From contig DASXZP010000026.1 in NCBI GenBank assembly GCA_036501825.1, forward strand, positions 310,001 through 374,000: a stretch of DNA of 64,000 nucleotides, read 5' to 3'. Made by a program: the position numbers and the translations under genes. Below the pieces are notes generated by a model that did no database searches, was not told where the DNA came from, and saw nothing but the letters and a program-made list of their open reading frames with translations. The DNA comes from JAFECT01 sp036501825 (GTDB lineage: Bacteria; Pseudomonadota; Alphaproteobacteria; Caulobacterales; Caulobacteraceae). Below are positions 1 through 8,662 of this stretch, one piece after another (the first letter of the stretch is position 1; the number at the start of each line of letters is the position of its first letter).

Positions 1-831
1 GCGGTGCTGCTGATCGTGTCGTTGATCATCCGCCTGGCGCTCAGCGAAAGCCCTGTGTTCCAGCGCATGGTCGCCGAGGGCAAATCGTCCAAGCGTCCGC
101 TCGCCGAAGCGTTCGGGTCCGGCGCCAACGTCTGGCGCATCGTGATCGCCCTGATCGGCCTCGTCGCCGGTCAGGCGGTGATCTGGTACACGGGCCAGTT
201 CTACGCCCTGTTCTTCCTGGAAAAGGTGATCAAGGTCGACGGCGTGCTGGCGGACGAGCTGATGGCGGCGGCCCTGTTGATCGGCACGCCGTTCTTCGTG
301 CTGTCGGGCTGGCTGTCGGACAAGGTGGGGCGCAAGTACGTGATCCTGGTCGCCGTTGCGGTGGCGGTGGCGCAGGTCACCATCGGTTCGGTCGCAACGC
401 CGGGCTTTGACGGGCGCGCGATGGACGCCAAGGCGTTCAAGGCGAAGAACGAGGCATGGGGCAAGGCGCTGGCGGCGGCGTTGAAGTCTGCGGGCTATCC
501 CGCCAAGGCGGATCCGAAAGACATGAACCTGCCGCTGGTGGTCGCCATCCTGGCGGCCATGGTGGCGCTGGCGGCGATCGCCTACGGACCCCTGGCGGCG
601 ATGCTGACCGAGATGTTCCCCGCGCGGATCCGTTACACCTCGATGAGCATTCCCTATCACATCGGCAACGGTTGGTTCGGCGGCATATTGCCGTCGGCGG
701 CGTTCGCGCTCACCGCCGCCACGGGCGATATCTTCTACGGCCTGTGGTACCCGGTGGTGATCGCCGCCGCGACCGCGGTGATCGGCCTGCTGTTCCTGCG
801 TGAAACCAGAGGCGCAGATATCGAAGGGTAG
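1..831 (+). CDS. MHS-family MFS transporter, C-terminal part (5' end outside window)
   Basis: The gene is already open at base 1, so only the last 276 residues are seen. The part present has several hydrophobic segments. A cytoplasmic-loop sequence (SGWLSDKVGRKYVI, about residues 100-113) matches the MFS loop motif D-x-x-G-R-[KR]. The stretch TEMFPARIRYTSMSIPYHIGNGWFGG is typical of the metabolite:H+ symporter (MHS) branch that includes ProP and ShiA. It would be an inner-membrane proton-coupled uptake protein for a small organic acid or osmolyte; the substrate cannot be told. A second MFS gene follows 9 bp later on the same strand. Confidence 0.85.
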   Translation, partial: AVLLIVSLIIRLALSESPVFQRMVAEGKSSKRPLAEAFGSGANVWRIVIALIGLVAGQAVIWYTGQFYALFFLEKVIKVDGVLADELMAAALLIGTPFFVLSGWLSDKVGRKYVILVAVAVAVAQVTIGSVATPGFDGRAMDAKAFKAKNEAWGKALAAALKSAGYPAKADPKDMNLPLVVAILAAMVALAAIAYGPLAAMLTEMFPARIRYTSMSIPYHIGNGWFGGILPSAAFALTAATGDIFYGLWYPVVIAAATAVIGLLFLRETRGADIEG

Positions 832-840
832 TTTGAGTTG

Positions 841-2055
841 ATGGATCAGCCTCGTAAGCTTCCGCCGGCCTGGGTTCTGGGCCTTTCCAACCTGCCGCTC
901 GGCGTTTCCGGCGGGCTCATGCTGTTCACCCTGCCGCAACTGTTGTCGGCGGCGCATGTGCCTGAGCCGCGCATTGCGCAGCTGACGACCCTGTTCCTGG
1001 TGCCGAGTTTCCTCGTGTTCCTGCTGGGGCCGGTGGTCGACGTGAAGTTCAAGCGGCGCACCTATGCGGCGGGGGCGGTCATCCTCTGCGCGGTTGCGAC
1101 GTTTCTAGGTCTGGTGTTCTTCAACCGGCTGGAAATCCTGGGCGTGCTCCTGTTCTTCTCCTCCCTCGGCGCGACGCTGAACGCCATTGCGACCGGCGGC
1201 TGGTTCGGCAGCATCATGAACAAGGAGGACGACGCCAAGCTCGGCGCATGGCTGATCGCCGCCAACGTCGGCGGGTTCGGGGTGATCACGATCGTGGCCA
1301 TCGTGGTCCTGCGCGCCCTGCCCTTGCCCCTGGGGGCGGCGCTGGTGTCGGCGCCCATCCTCATTCCACTGCTCATCTATCCACGGACGCATGCACCCGA
1401 CCCCGACGACCGCTTGCTGCACGAGAGTTTCGCGCGGTTCCTCGGCGACCTGATCGCCATCGTGCGACAGCCCAAGGTGCTGCAGCTGCTGTTGCTGTTC
1501 GCCGTGCCGGCTGCGTCCTTCGCGCTGACCAACACGCTCGGCGGCCTGGGGCGCGACTATCATGCGTCGGAGCGCTGGGTCAGCTGGGTCGGCGGCATAG
1601 GCGTGACCATCGCCGGTCTGATCGGAAGCCTGATCATCATGCCCATCGGCAGGCGGGTCGAGGCGCGCCGATTCTACCTGTCGGTGGCAGCGATCGGCGC
1701 GGTGTTCACGCTCAGCGCCATCCTCCTGCCGCACACGCCGGCGATGTTCGCCGTCATCGTGGCCGGCGAGAACGTCGCCCAGTCCGCAGCCCTGGCGCTC
1801 AACTACGCCATCGCGCTGCAGTCGCTCGGCAAGGACAATCCGTTCGCCGCGACCCAGTTCGGCCTGTTGACCAACGCCGCGGCCTTGCCGATCACCTACA
1901 TGCAGTTGCTGGACGGCCAAGCCTACGGCAGGGGCGGATTGGCTGGGATGTACCTCACCGACGGCCTCTGCGGCCTGGGCGCCGCTTCGCTGATGACGTT
2001 GTTGCTGTGGCTGTGGTCGAGAGGAAAGTCGGCGCCGCAGGCCGCAGCCCCCTGA
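841..2055 (+). CDS. MFS transporter, AmpG/PAT-like
   Basis: This 404-residue protein is hydrophobic throughout, with about 12 predicted membrane segments, and begins PRKLPPAWVLGLSNLPLG, a start like that of AmpG-type permeases. AmpG carries anhydro-muropeptides into the cytoplasm for cell-wall recycling, but many alphaproteobacterial members of this branch have no assigned substrate. The ATG at 841 directly follows an in-frame TTG at 838, so either could be used. It lies just downstream of another MFS gene and may be cotranscribed with it. The MFS family is clear; the muropeptide substrate is only a possibility. Confidence 0.75.
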   Translation: MDQPRKLPPAWVLGLSNLPLGVSGGLMLFTLPQLLSAAHVPEPRIAQLTTLFLVPSFLVFLLGPVVDVKFKRRTYAAGAVILCAVATFLGLVFFNRLEILGVLLFFSSLGATLNAIATGGWFGSIMNKEDDAKLGAWLIAANVGGFGVITIVAIVVLRALPLPLGAALVSAPILIPLLIYPRTHAPDPDDRLLHESFARFLGDLIAIVRQPKVLQLLLLFAVPAASFALTNTLGGLGRDYHASERWVSWVGGIGVTIAGLIGSLIIMPIGRRVEARRFYLSVAAIGAVFTLSAILLPHTPAMFAVIVAGENVAQSAALALNYAIALQSLGKDNPFAATQFGLLTNAAALPITYMQLLDGQAYGRGGLAGMYLTDGLCGLGAASLMTLLLWLWSRGKSAPQAAAP

Positions 2056-2056
2056 T

Positions 2057-2485
2057 CTAGGCTTTCGGAAACGCGTCCACGTAGGCGTGGAAGGCGCGGT
2101 CGTATTTCAGGTTGGGCGGAAACTGCGTCTCGCGGCCGCCCTGGTCGATGACGGCGTAGCGGCCGGCGCCGAGCCACCGCGGGCGCATCAGTTTGCGCCC
2201 CGCAACCGCGTCACGCCGGACCGCGCGGGTGAAGAACAGGTGGGTTACGCGCAGCTCGTCCTCGCGCAGCACCAGGCGCGCCGTCTGCGCGTTTGCCGCA
2301 ATTAGCGCGCCGGCCAGGATGAAAACCACGCCGAAGGCTTCGACGACAAGCGACGGGTGGCCGCCGGGACGCAGGGTGCTCCAGATCCCGGCGGCGCCGA
2401 TGAGCCCCAGTAACAGGCCGACGCCGGTCGCGCCGCGCCGCGCGCCGGCCGTCATGCGATAGATGCGCGGATAATCTCCCCCCAC
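2057..2485 (-). CDS. small membrane protein of unknown function
   Basis: Encodes about 142 residues with two hydrophobic helices near the N-terminus (about residues 20-35 and 47-66). A soluble C-terminal part follows (ARLVLREDELRVTHLFFTRAVRRDAVAG), which resembles the short PH-like domains of bacterial membrane proteins. The GTG at 2485 lies only 7 bp from the stop of the upstream S10 peptidase gene; an ATG ten codons in (2455) is an alternative start. Position suggests cotranscription with the peptidase. No function can be assigned. Confidence 0.6.
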   Translation of the reverse strand: MGGDYPRIYRMTAGARRGATGVGLLLGLIGAAGIWSTLRPGGHPSLVVEAFGVVFILAGALIAANAQTARLVLREDELRVTHLFFTRAVRRDAVAGRKLMRPRWLGAGRYAVIDQGGRETQFPPNLKYDRAFHAYVDAFPKA

Positions 2486-2492
2486 GCGCGGT

Positions 2493-4157
2493 TCAGTGCC
2501 CCAGGTTGTCGGTGCGGCGCACGAAGTCGGCCACGTTGTCGTGGATTTGCTTCAGCGACTCCTCGTGGGCGTACACCATGTGGCCGGACTGGTAGTAGTG
2601 GTATTCGATGTTGCCCTGCAGGGTCTGCGGGATCGGCAGGTGCCGCATTTCGTACATGCCCTCGAAGAACGGCGTGGCGAGGTCGTAGTAGCCGCCGTTC
2701 ACCATCACCTTCAGGTTCGGATTGTATTTCATCGCCGAGGCGAGGTCGGGCATCACGTTGTCGACGCCGGGGATGGGGAAGGGCGCGCCCGGCGGCTGGT
2801 GATCCATGTTCCAGTCCTTGAACACGTCGATCTCGGGCTTGTAAGTCTTGCCGTCGCCGAACTTCAGCTCGTTGCGCACATAGCTGTTGAAGGCCGAGAC
2901 ATAGGCCGAACCGATCGACGCCGACTGCGGATCATAGTCGGCCTCCTTCGACAGCGGGTCCATGTCGGGGCCGGAGAAGCGGGTGTCCAGGCGTCCGGTG
3001 GTCAGGCCGCTGGGGTCCTGCAGCTTCTTCTCGAACATGCCGCCGGTGATGCGCAGGTCCGCCTTCATGATGTAGTCGGCGGGCAAGCCGGTGTAGGCGG
3101 CCAGCTTGTCGGCGATCGCCTGCTTGCGCGCGGGATCGAGGGCGGAGCCCTGTTGCAGGGCCAGCGCGTAGTCGGTCAGAGCAAAGTTTTCGACTTCGGT
3201 CAGGAAGGCCGGCAGGTCGGCCGGACGCTGGCCGGGCAGTCGATTGTGATACCAGGCCGTCGCCGCATAGGTCGGAAGCGTGGTGATATAGGCCTCGTCC
3301 GTGCCCGGGTTGGCCTCGGGCGCGTCGGCGCTGAGGTCGAAGTTCAGGATCTGCGACAGCAGCACCACGCCGTTCAGGTCGACATCGTTGCCGGTCTCGA
3401 GCAGATTCGCGGTCACCGCCGAACGCGGCGTGCCGTAGCTCTCGCCGAACAGGTACTTGGGCGAGTTCCAGCGATTGTACTGGGACAGGAAGCCGGTGAT
3501 GAACTGCGAAAAGGCGTAGGCGTCGTTGTCAATGCCGAAGAACGACTTCTCCTTGTCCTTGCCTGCGATGCGCGAGAAGCCGGTGCCCGGCGCGTCGATG
3601 AATACCACGTCGGTGACGTCGAGCAGGGAATAGGCGTTGTCGACCAGGCGGTAGGGCGCGGCCGGCGTGTGGCTGTCGTCGGCGGTGACCACCCGGCGCG
3701 GGCCGAAAGCGCCCATGTGCAGCCACACCGTCGAGGAGCCGGGACCGCCGTTGTAGAGGAACATGATCGGCCGGTCGGCGCTGGGCACGCCCTTCTTGAA
3801 ATAGGCGACATAGAAGATCGACGCCTCGGCCTGCGGGTTGTTGGCCTGGTCGCCCAGGTTCTTGGCGTCGCCGCCGGTCTGCTCGCGTTGGGCCGCGTCG
3901 TCCCAACCCTTGGGATGCACGATGAGGGTGCCGGCCACGGCGCGGTAATCGATGCGCTGACCCTCGACGGTCACGCTGCCGTCGGTGACCGAGGCCTCGG
4001 GCGAAAACAGCACGCCCTTATTGGGCGCCGCGGTCGCGGAGGCCGAGGGCTTGTCCTGGTCGGCCGACGGGGTGGTCTTGGGCGGCGAGGCCTTCTGCGC
4101 CAGGGCGGCGCTGGCGATCATGGACACGGCGGCGGTGGCGAGCAGAAGCTTCTTCAC
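2493..4157 (-). CDS. secreted S10 family serine carboxypeptidase
   Basis: A 554-residue protein with a clear Sec signal peptide (MKKLLLATAAVSMIASAALA) followed by an Ala/Pro-rich linker. The peptidase S10 hallmarks are present: the oxyanion segment FLYNGGPGSSTVWLHMGAFGP, the nucleophile motif GESYGT with Ser240, an Asp at about 492 in NGGYYDLATPF, and His526 in SGHMVYAHE. These make a complete Ser-Asp-His triad. It should act in the periplasm or outside the cell, removing C-terminal residues from peptides. A small membrane protein gene follows on the same strand. Confidence 0.9.
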   Translation of the reverse strand: MKKLLLATAAVSMIASAALAQKASPPKTTPSADQDKPSASATAAPNKGVLFSPEASVTDGSVTVEGQRIDYRAVAGTLIVHPKGWDDAAQREQTGGDAKNLGDQANNPQAEASIFYVAYFKKGVPSADRPIMFLYNGGPGSSTVWLHMGAFGPRRVVTADDSHTPAAPYRLVDNAYSLLDVTDVVFIDAPGTGFSRIAGKDKEKSFFGIDNDAYAFSQFITGFLSQYNRWNSPKYLFGESYGTPRSAVTANLLETGNDVDLNGVVLLSQILNFDLSADAPEANPGTDEAYITTLPTYAATAWYHNRLPGQRPADLPAFLTEVENFALTDYALALQQGSALDPARKQAIADKLAAYTGLPADYIMKADLRITGGMFEKKLQDPSGLTTGRLDTRFSGPDMDPLSKEADYDPQSASIGSAYVSAFNSYVRNELKFGDGKTYKPEIDVFKDWNMDHQPPGAPFPIPGVDNVMPDLASAMKYNPNLKVMVNGGYYDLATPFFEGMYEMRHLPIPQTLQGNIEYHYYQSGHMVYAHEESLKQIHDNVADFVRRTDNLGH

Positions 4158-4265
4158 GTGCGGTGACTCCCGAGAATGCGTCGCGGGTAGGGGTAGGCCG
4201 GGCGGAAGGACCTGCCAAGGGGGTTGGCATTACCGATTGGTAGGGTTCGCGGCGGAGGCGAAAAA

Positions 4266-4952
4266 CTAAGCCAGCAGCCGCGCGACCGCGGGCGGCAGGT
4301 CCGCGAAACGGTCGATCAGCGCATCGCCGCCCAGGTCCTCGACCGGCGTTTCGGTGTAGCCGAAGCTGACCAGCACGACCGGCACGCGCGCCGCGCGCGC
4401 CGACAGCAGGTCCATCGCGCTGTCGCCGACCATCACCGCGCGTTTCGGGTCGCCGCAGCCGCGCTCGATGGCTTCGATCAGGTGTGCGGCGTCGGGCTTA
4501 CGCTTGCTCACCGTGTCGGGGCCGGCCACCGCCGCAAACCGGTCTAGCATTCCGAGCGCGCTCAGCAGGTCGAGGGAGAGGTCGGTCTTCTTGTTGGTGC
4601 ACACCACGAACCGCGCGCCCTCCGCCGCTAACACGTCGAGGGCGGTCAGCACGCCCTCGAACGGCCGGCTCTCGCGGGCGATGCGGGCGCGGTAGAGTTC
4701 GACAAACCGATCATCGAGCGCGGGCAGGTCCGCCTCGCGCACCACCGCGCCGGCCTCCTCGAAGCCGTGCTGCAGCATCCGCTTCGCACCACCACCCACC
4801 AGATGCCGCGCCGAGGCCAGTGGGACCGGCGGCAGGCCGTGCTCGTCCAGCATCTGGTTCAAGACCCCGATCAGGTCCGGCGCGGTGTCCACCAGGGTCC
4901 CGTCGAGGTCGAAGGCGATGGTCGCGCCGGTCAGGGGGCCGCTTGGAGGCAT
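4266..4952 (-). CDS. gph: phosphoglycolate phosphatase
   Basis: A 228-residue HAD-superfamily phosphatase. Motif I is FDLDGTLVDTAPDL, with the nucleophile Asp15 and acid/base Asp17. Motif II is VVCTNK and motif IV is MVGDSAMDLLSA. The cap region follows motif I, as in subfamily IA Gph. The enzyme hydrolyses 2-phosphoglycolate, which arises from oxidative DNA damage repair or Rubisco side reactions. It is divergently arranged with glmU, about 110 bp away; the same neighbours occur in other Caulobacter-like genomes. Confidence 0.85.
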   Translation of the reverse strand: MPPSGPLTGATIAFDLDGTLVDTAPDLIGVLNQMLDEHGLPPVPLASARHLVGGGAKRMLQHGFEEAGAVVREADLPALDDRFVELYRARIARESRPFEGVLTALDVLAAEGARFVVCTNKKTDLSLDLLSALGMLDRFAAVAGPDTVSKRKPDAAHLIEAIERGCGDPKRAVMVGDSAMDLLSARAARVPVVLVSFGYTETPVEDLGGDALIDRFADLPPAVARLLA

Positions 4953-5061
4953 GGGCGGGGGATAGAGCAGATTCCGGGCGGTGCTTCAAAACCCGGCCCG
5001 CTCAACCCTGGTATCCGATCTTTTCCGCCGCTAAACGACCTCAGGTCTCGGAGAGTCGCGG

Positions 5062-6411
5062 ATGAGCCGCAGAGCTTGCGTAATCCTGGCGGCGGGCCAG
5101 GGGACGCGGATGAAGTCGCCCCTGCCCAAGGTGCTGCACCCGGTGGGCGGGCGGGCGATGCTGGACCGCGCGATCGACGCGGCCCAGGCGCTCGGCTGCG
5201 AAAAGGTGGTGGTGGTGGTCGGCGCCCACTCGCCGCAGGTCGGCGCCCATGTCGAAAAACGCCTGGGCGCCGGGTCGACCGCGCTGCAGGACCCGCCGCT
5301 GGGCACCGCTCACGCCGTGCTGGCGGCCAAGGACGCGCTGGCGGGCTTCGACGGCGACGTGCTGATCACCTATGCGGATGTGCCGCTGCTGGACGCGCGG
5401 GCGATCGCACCGCTGTTCGCCCTGCGTGAGGAGGGCGCTGATGTCGGCGTGCTCGGCTTCGAGGCGAAGGACCCCGGCGCCTACGGCCGCCTGATGCTGA
5501 ACGCGGGGCGTGAGCTGATCGCCATCGTCGAGGCCAAGGATGCGAGCACCGCCGAACTTCAGGTGCGCGCCTGCAACTCCGGCGTCATGGTCGCCCCGTG
5601 CGCCCTGTTGTTCGACCTGCTCGCCAAGGTGGGCAACGCCAACGCCAAGGGCGAATACTATCTGACCGACGTGGTTGCGCTCGCCCGCGCCGACGGGCAC
5701 TCCACCCGCGCCGCCTTTGCGTCGGAGGAGGATGTGATGGGGGTGAACTCGCAAGCCGAGCTCGCGGACGCGGAAGCCATCTTTCAGCAACGCACGCGCG
5801 CGCGTCTGATGGCTGACGGCGTGTCGATGACCGCGCCGCAGACGGTGTTCTTTTCCGCCGACACCGAGATCGAAGGCGGCGTGCGCATCGAGCCCAATGT
5901 GGTGTTCGGCCCCAAGGTGAAGGTCGAGAAGGGCGCTTTGATCCGCGCGTTCTCGCACCTCGAAGGCTGCGTCGTGCGCGCCGGGGCCCAGGTCGGGCCG
6001 TTCGCGCGGCTGCGGCCCGGCGCCGACATCGGCCCGGACGCCCATATCGGCAACTTCGTCGAGGTGAAGAACGTCAAGGTCGGGGCGGGCGCCAAGGCCA
6101 ACCACCTGAGCTATCTCGGCGACGGCGAGATCGGCGCCAAGGCGAACATCGGCGCGGGCACCATCTTCTGCAACTACGACGGCTTTGAGAAGGCGCGCAC
6201 GGTAGTGGGCGCAGGCGCGTTCGTGGGCTCCAACTCGTCGCTGGTGGCGCCGGTGACCATCGGCGACGGCGCCTATGTGGGCTCCGGTTCGGTGATCACC
6301 AAGGATGTGCCGCCCGACTCGCTGGTGCTGGAGCGCAGCGGGCAGATCGAAAAACCCGGTTGGGCCGCCCGCTTCCGCGAAGCCAAACACGCGAAGAAGG
6401 CCAAGACGTGA
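5062..6411 (+). CDS. glmU: bifunctional GlcNAc-1-phosphate uridyltransferase / glucosamine-1-phosphate acetyltransferase
   Basis: A 449-residue two-domain enzyme making UDP-GlcNAc for peptidoglycan and LPS. The N-terminal pyrophosphorylase domain has the signature LAAGQGTRM (residues 9-17) with Lys23 in SPLPKVLHP, then GTAHAVLAA and the metal-binding YADVPLL. From about residue 250 a left-handed beta-helix of hexapeptide repeats follows. It contains the acetyltransferase residues NFVEVKN, ANHLSYLGD and IFCNYDGFEK. Length matches the family. The stop codon overlaps the GTG start of rpiA (GTGA), so the two are translationally coupled. Confidence 0.95.
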   Translation: MSRRACVILAAGQGTRMKSPLPKVLHPVGGRAMLDRAIDAAQALGCEKVVVVVGAHSPQVGAHVEKRLGAGSTALQDPPLGTAHAVLAAKDALAGFDGDVLITYADVPLLDARAIAPLFALREEGADVGVLGFEAKDPGAYGRLMLNAGRELIAIVEAKDASTAELQVRACNSGVMVAPCALLFDLLAKVGNANAKGEYYLTDVVALARADGHSTRAAFASEEDVMGVNSQAELADAEAIFQQRTRARLMADGVSMTAPQTVFFSADTEIEGGVRIEPNVVFGPKVKVEKGALIRAFSHLEGCVVRAGAQVGPFARLRPGADIGPDAHIGNFVEVKNVKVGAGAKANHLSYLGDGEIGAKANIGAGTIFCNYDGFEKARTVVGAGAFVGSNSSLVAPVTIGDGAYVGSGSVITKDVPPDSLVLERSGQIEKPGWAARFREAKHAKKAKT

Positions 6412-7091
6412 GCGCCGACGATCAGAAGAAGGCCGCCGGCTACGCGGCGGCGGAACGCGTTGAAAACGGCATGACCGTGGGCCTGGGCACCGGCTCGACC
6501 GCGGCCTGGTTCGTGCGGGCTCTGGGCGAACGCGGCCTGAAGATTACCGGCGTGCCGACCTCGGAAGCGACCGCGGACCTGGCGCGCTCGCTCGGCATTG
6601 CGCTGAAGGACCTGGCGGACGTGCGCGGCATCGACCTCACCGTCGACGGCGCCGATGAGATCGGACCGGGCCTGTCCCTGATCAAGGGCGGCGGCGCGGC
6701 GCTGCTGCGCGAAAAACTGGTGTGGGAGGCGTCCAGCCGCTGCCTCGTCATTGCCGATGCGGCGAAGCGCGTCGAGGTGCTGGGCAAATACCCGCTGCCC
6801 ATCGAGGTGGTCGCCTTCGGCCACAAACAGACCGCCAACCGCATCGCCGACGTCCTCAGCGAGCACGACATCGCGATGATGCCGAAGCTGCGGGTGAAGG
6901 ACGGCGCGCCGGTGAAGACCGATGGCGGCAACCTGATCTATGACGCGGCGTGCGGCGCCATCGAACATGCCGCCTCCCTGGCGGAAGCGCTGAAGAGCCT
7001 GACCGGCGTGGTCGACCACGGCCTGTTTCTCGACCTCGCCGACGAGGCGCTGATCGGCACGGACGCCGGCGTCGTTCACGACACGCCCTAG
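6408..7091 (+). CDS. rpiA: ribose-5-phosphate isomerase A
   Basis: A 227-residue enzyme interconverting ribose 5-phosphate and ribulose 5-phosphate in the pentose phosphate pathway. It has the phosphate-binding GLGTGSTAAWFV, the TVDGADEIGP motif and KGGGAALLREK, all family signatures. The GTG at 6408 is chosen because it overlaps the glmU stop as GTGA and places the first conserved block (KKAAGYAAAERV) at the normal N-terminal position. An in-frame ATG at 6360 inside glmU is too far upstream. Confidence 0.92.
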   Translation: MSADDQKKAAGYAAAERVENGMTVGLGTGSTAAWFVRALGERGLKITGVPTSEATADLARSLGIALKDLADVRGIDLTVDGADEIGPGLSLIKGGGAALLREKLVWEASSRCLVIADAAKRVEVLGKYPLPIEVVAFGHKQTANRIADVLSEHDIAMMPKLRVKDGAPVKTDGGNLIYDAACGAIEHAASLAEALKSLTGVVDHGLFLDLADEALIGTDAGVVHDTP

Positions 7092-7092
7092 C

Positions 7093-7111
7093 CGGCCCCT
7101 CTGCGGGGCCG
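7093..7111 (+). terminator. stem-loop after rpiA
   Basis: CGGCCCC, loop TCTGC, GGGGCCG lies immediately after the rpiA stop. It forms a perfect 7-bp GC stem. There is no T tract, so it could be a 3' end-stabilising hairpin rather than a complete intrinsic terminator. Confidence 0.45.
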
Positions 7112-7174
7112 CCCGTTGGGTGGACAAGGGCCCTGTCTCTCTCCAGATAAGCTCCGAACCCTCGAGGACGCCCC

Positions 7175-8557
7175 ATGCCCCAGTACGACTACGACCTTTT
7201 CGTCATCGGCGCGGGGTCCGGCGGGGTGCGCGCGGCCAGGCTGGCGGCCATGACTGGGGCCCGGGTCGCGGTGGCCGAGGAGCACGAGGTCGGCGGCACC
7301 TGTGTGGTGCGCGGCTGCATCCCGAAGAAGTTCATGGTCTATGCCTCAGACTTCTCCCACGAGTTCAAGGTGGCCAAGAGTTACGGCTGGCACGTGGAGG
7401 CGCGCTTCGACTGGCGCGAGTTCCTCACCGCCAAGGACATCGAGATCGCGCGCCTGTCGGGCATCTACACGGCTAACCTCGGCAAGGCGGGTGTCGAGTT
7501 GTTCCACGAGCGTGCGCAGTTCGTCGACCCGCACCGCCTCGACCTGAAGAACTCCAAACGCACGGTCAGCGCCGAGAAGGTTCTGATCGCCACCGGCGGG
7601 CGGCCGTTCAAGCCCGACGATCTGGCGGGCGTGGAGCATGCCATCACCTCGGAAGAGGCGTTTCATCTGCCGCACCTGCCCAAACGCATTGTCGTGGTCG
7701 GCGGCGGCTATATCGCGGTGGAGTTCGCCGGCATCTTCGCGGGGCTTGGGGTCGAGACCACCCTGGTCTATCGCGGCTCCAACATCCTGCGCGGTTTCGA
7801 CGACGATGTGCGCGCGCACCTGACCGACCAGATCGAGCGGCGCGGCATCCGTGTCATTCTCGGCGGTACGCACGAGGTGATCGAGAAACGCGACAGCGGC
7901 CTTCTCAGCAAGCTCGACAACGGGATCGAGGTCGAGAGCGATCAGGTGATGTTCGCCACCGGCCGGAAACCTTACACCCACGGGCTCGGCCTGGACGCCG
8001 CGGGCGTCAAGCTCAAGCCCACCGGGGCGGTCGCGGTCGACGAATACTCGCGCACCAACGTCGAGCACATCTGGGCCATCGGCGATGTGACCGACCGGAT
8101 GAACCTGACGCCGGTGGCGATCCGCGAGGCCATCGCCTTCTGCGAGACCGCGTTCAAAAACCATCCGTCCAAGTTCGACTACGACAATGTACCCACCGCG
8201 GTGTTCTCGCAGCCGCCGGTCGGGACGGTCGGTCTGACCGAGGCCGAGGCGCGCAAGCATTGCGGCAAGATCGACGTCTATTTGTCACGGTTCCGGCCGC
8301 AGAAGACGACCCTGACCAAGATCGACGAGCGGGTGATGATGAAGCTGGTGGTCGATCCACGGGATCAGAAGATCCTGGGGGCCCACATCGTCGGCCCGGA
8401 GGCGGCCGAAATGATCCAGTTCGCGGCCATCGCCATCAAGGCCGGGATCACCAAGCCGCAATGGGATGCGACCTGCGCACTGCACCCCACCATCGGCGAG
8501 GAAATGGTGACCATGCGGGAGAAATACATACCCCCGGAACTGGCCGCGGCGGAGTAG
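7175..8557 (+). CDS. gor: glutathione-disulfide reductase
   Basis: A 460-residue FAD-dependent pyridine nucleotide-disulfide oxidoreductase that keeps glutathione reduced using NADPH. It has the FAD-binding GAGSGGVRAAR, the redox-active disulfide Cys43/Cys48 in GGTCVVRGCIPKK, and the NADPH-binding VVVGGGYIAVEFAGIF. The second FAD motif is HIWAIGDVTDRMNL. The catalytic His437 and Glu442 are in HPTIGEE. GTCVVRGC, without the lysine pair typical of dihydrolipoamide dehydrogenase, supports glutathione reductase. It stands alone, about 80 bp after rpiA. Confidence 0.92.
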   Translation: MPQYDYDLFVIGAGSGGVRAARLAAMTGARVAVAEEHEVGGTCVVRGCIPKKFMVYASDFSHEFKVAKSYGWHVEARFDWREFLTAKDIEIARLSGIYTANLGKAGVELFHERAQFVDPHRLDLKNSKRTVSAEKVLIATGGRPFKPDDLAGVEHAITSEEAFHLPHLPKRIVVVGGGYIAVEFAGIFAGLGVETTLVYRGSNILRGFDDDVRAHLTDQIERRGIRVILGGTHEVIEKRDSGLLSKLDNGIEVESDQVMFATGRKPYTHGLGLDAAGVKLKPTGAVAVDEYSRTNVEHIWAIGDVTDRMNLTPVAIREAIAFCETAFKNHPSKFDYDNVPTAVFSQPPVGTVGLTEAEARKHCGKIDVYLSRFRPQKTTLTKIDERVMMKLVVDPRDQKILGAHIVGPEAAEMIQFAAIAIKAGITKPQWDATCALHPTIGEEMVTMREKYIPPELAAAE

Positions 8558-8662
8558 GAATTCTCCGGGTCGGGGAAGAAAGGGCGCCGCGTTCCGGCCG
8601 TGGTCGGCCTGTACCTTCCCCCCTTAACCGGTTACAGACCCCGTTCGCTCAAAGTGACGACC

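Noticed and set aside
2496..4166. Long open frame on the plus strand antisense to the S10 peptidase
   Set aside because: It mirrors the codon pattern of the peptidase gene, has a Val/Gly/Arg-rich low-complexity translation and no recognisable domain; an artefact of high GC.
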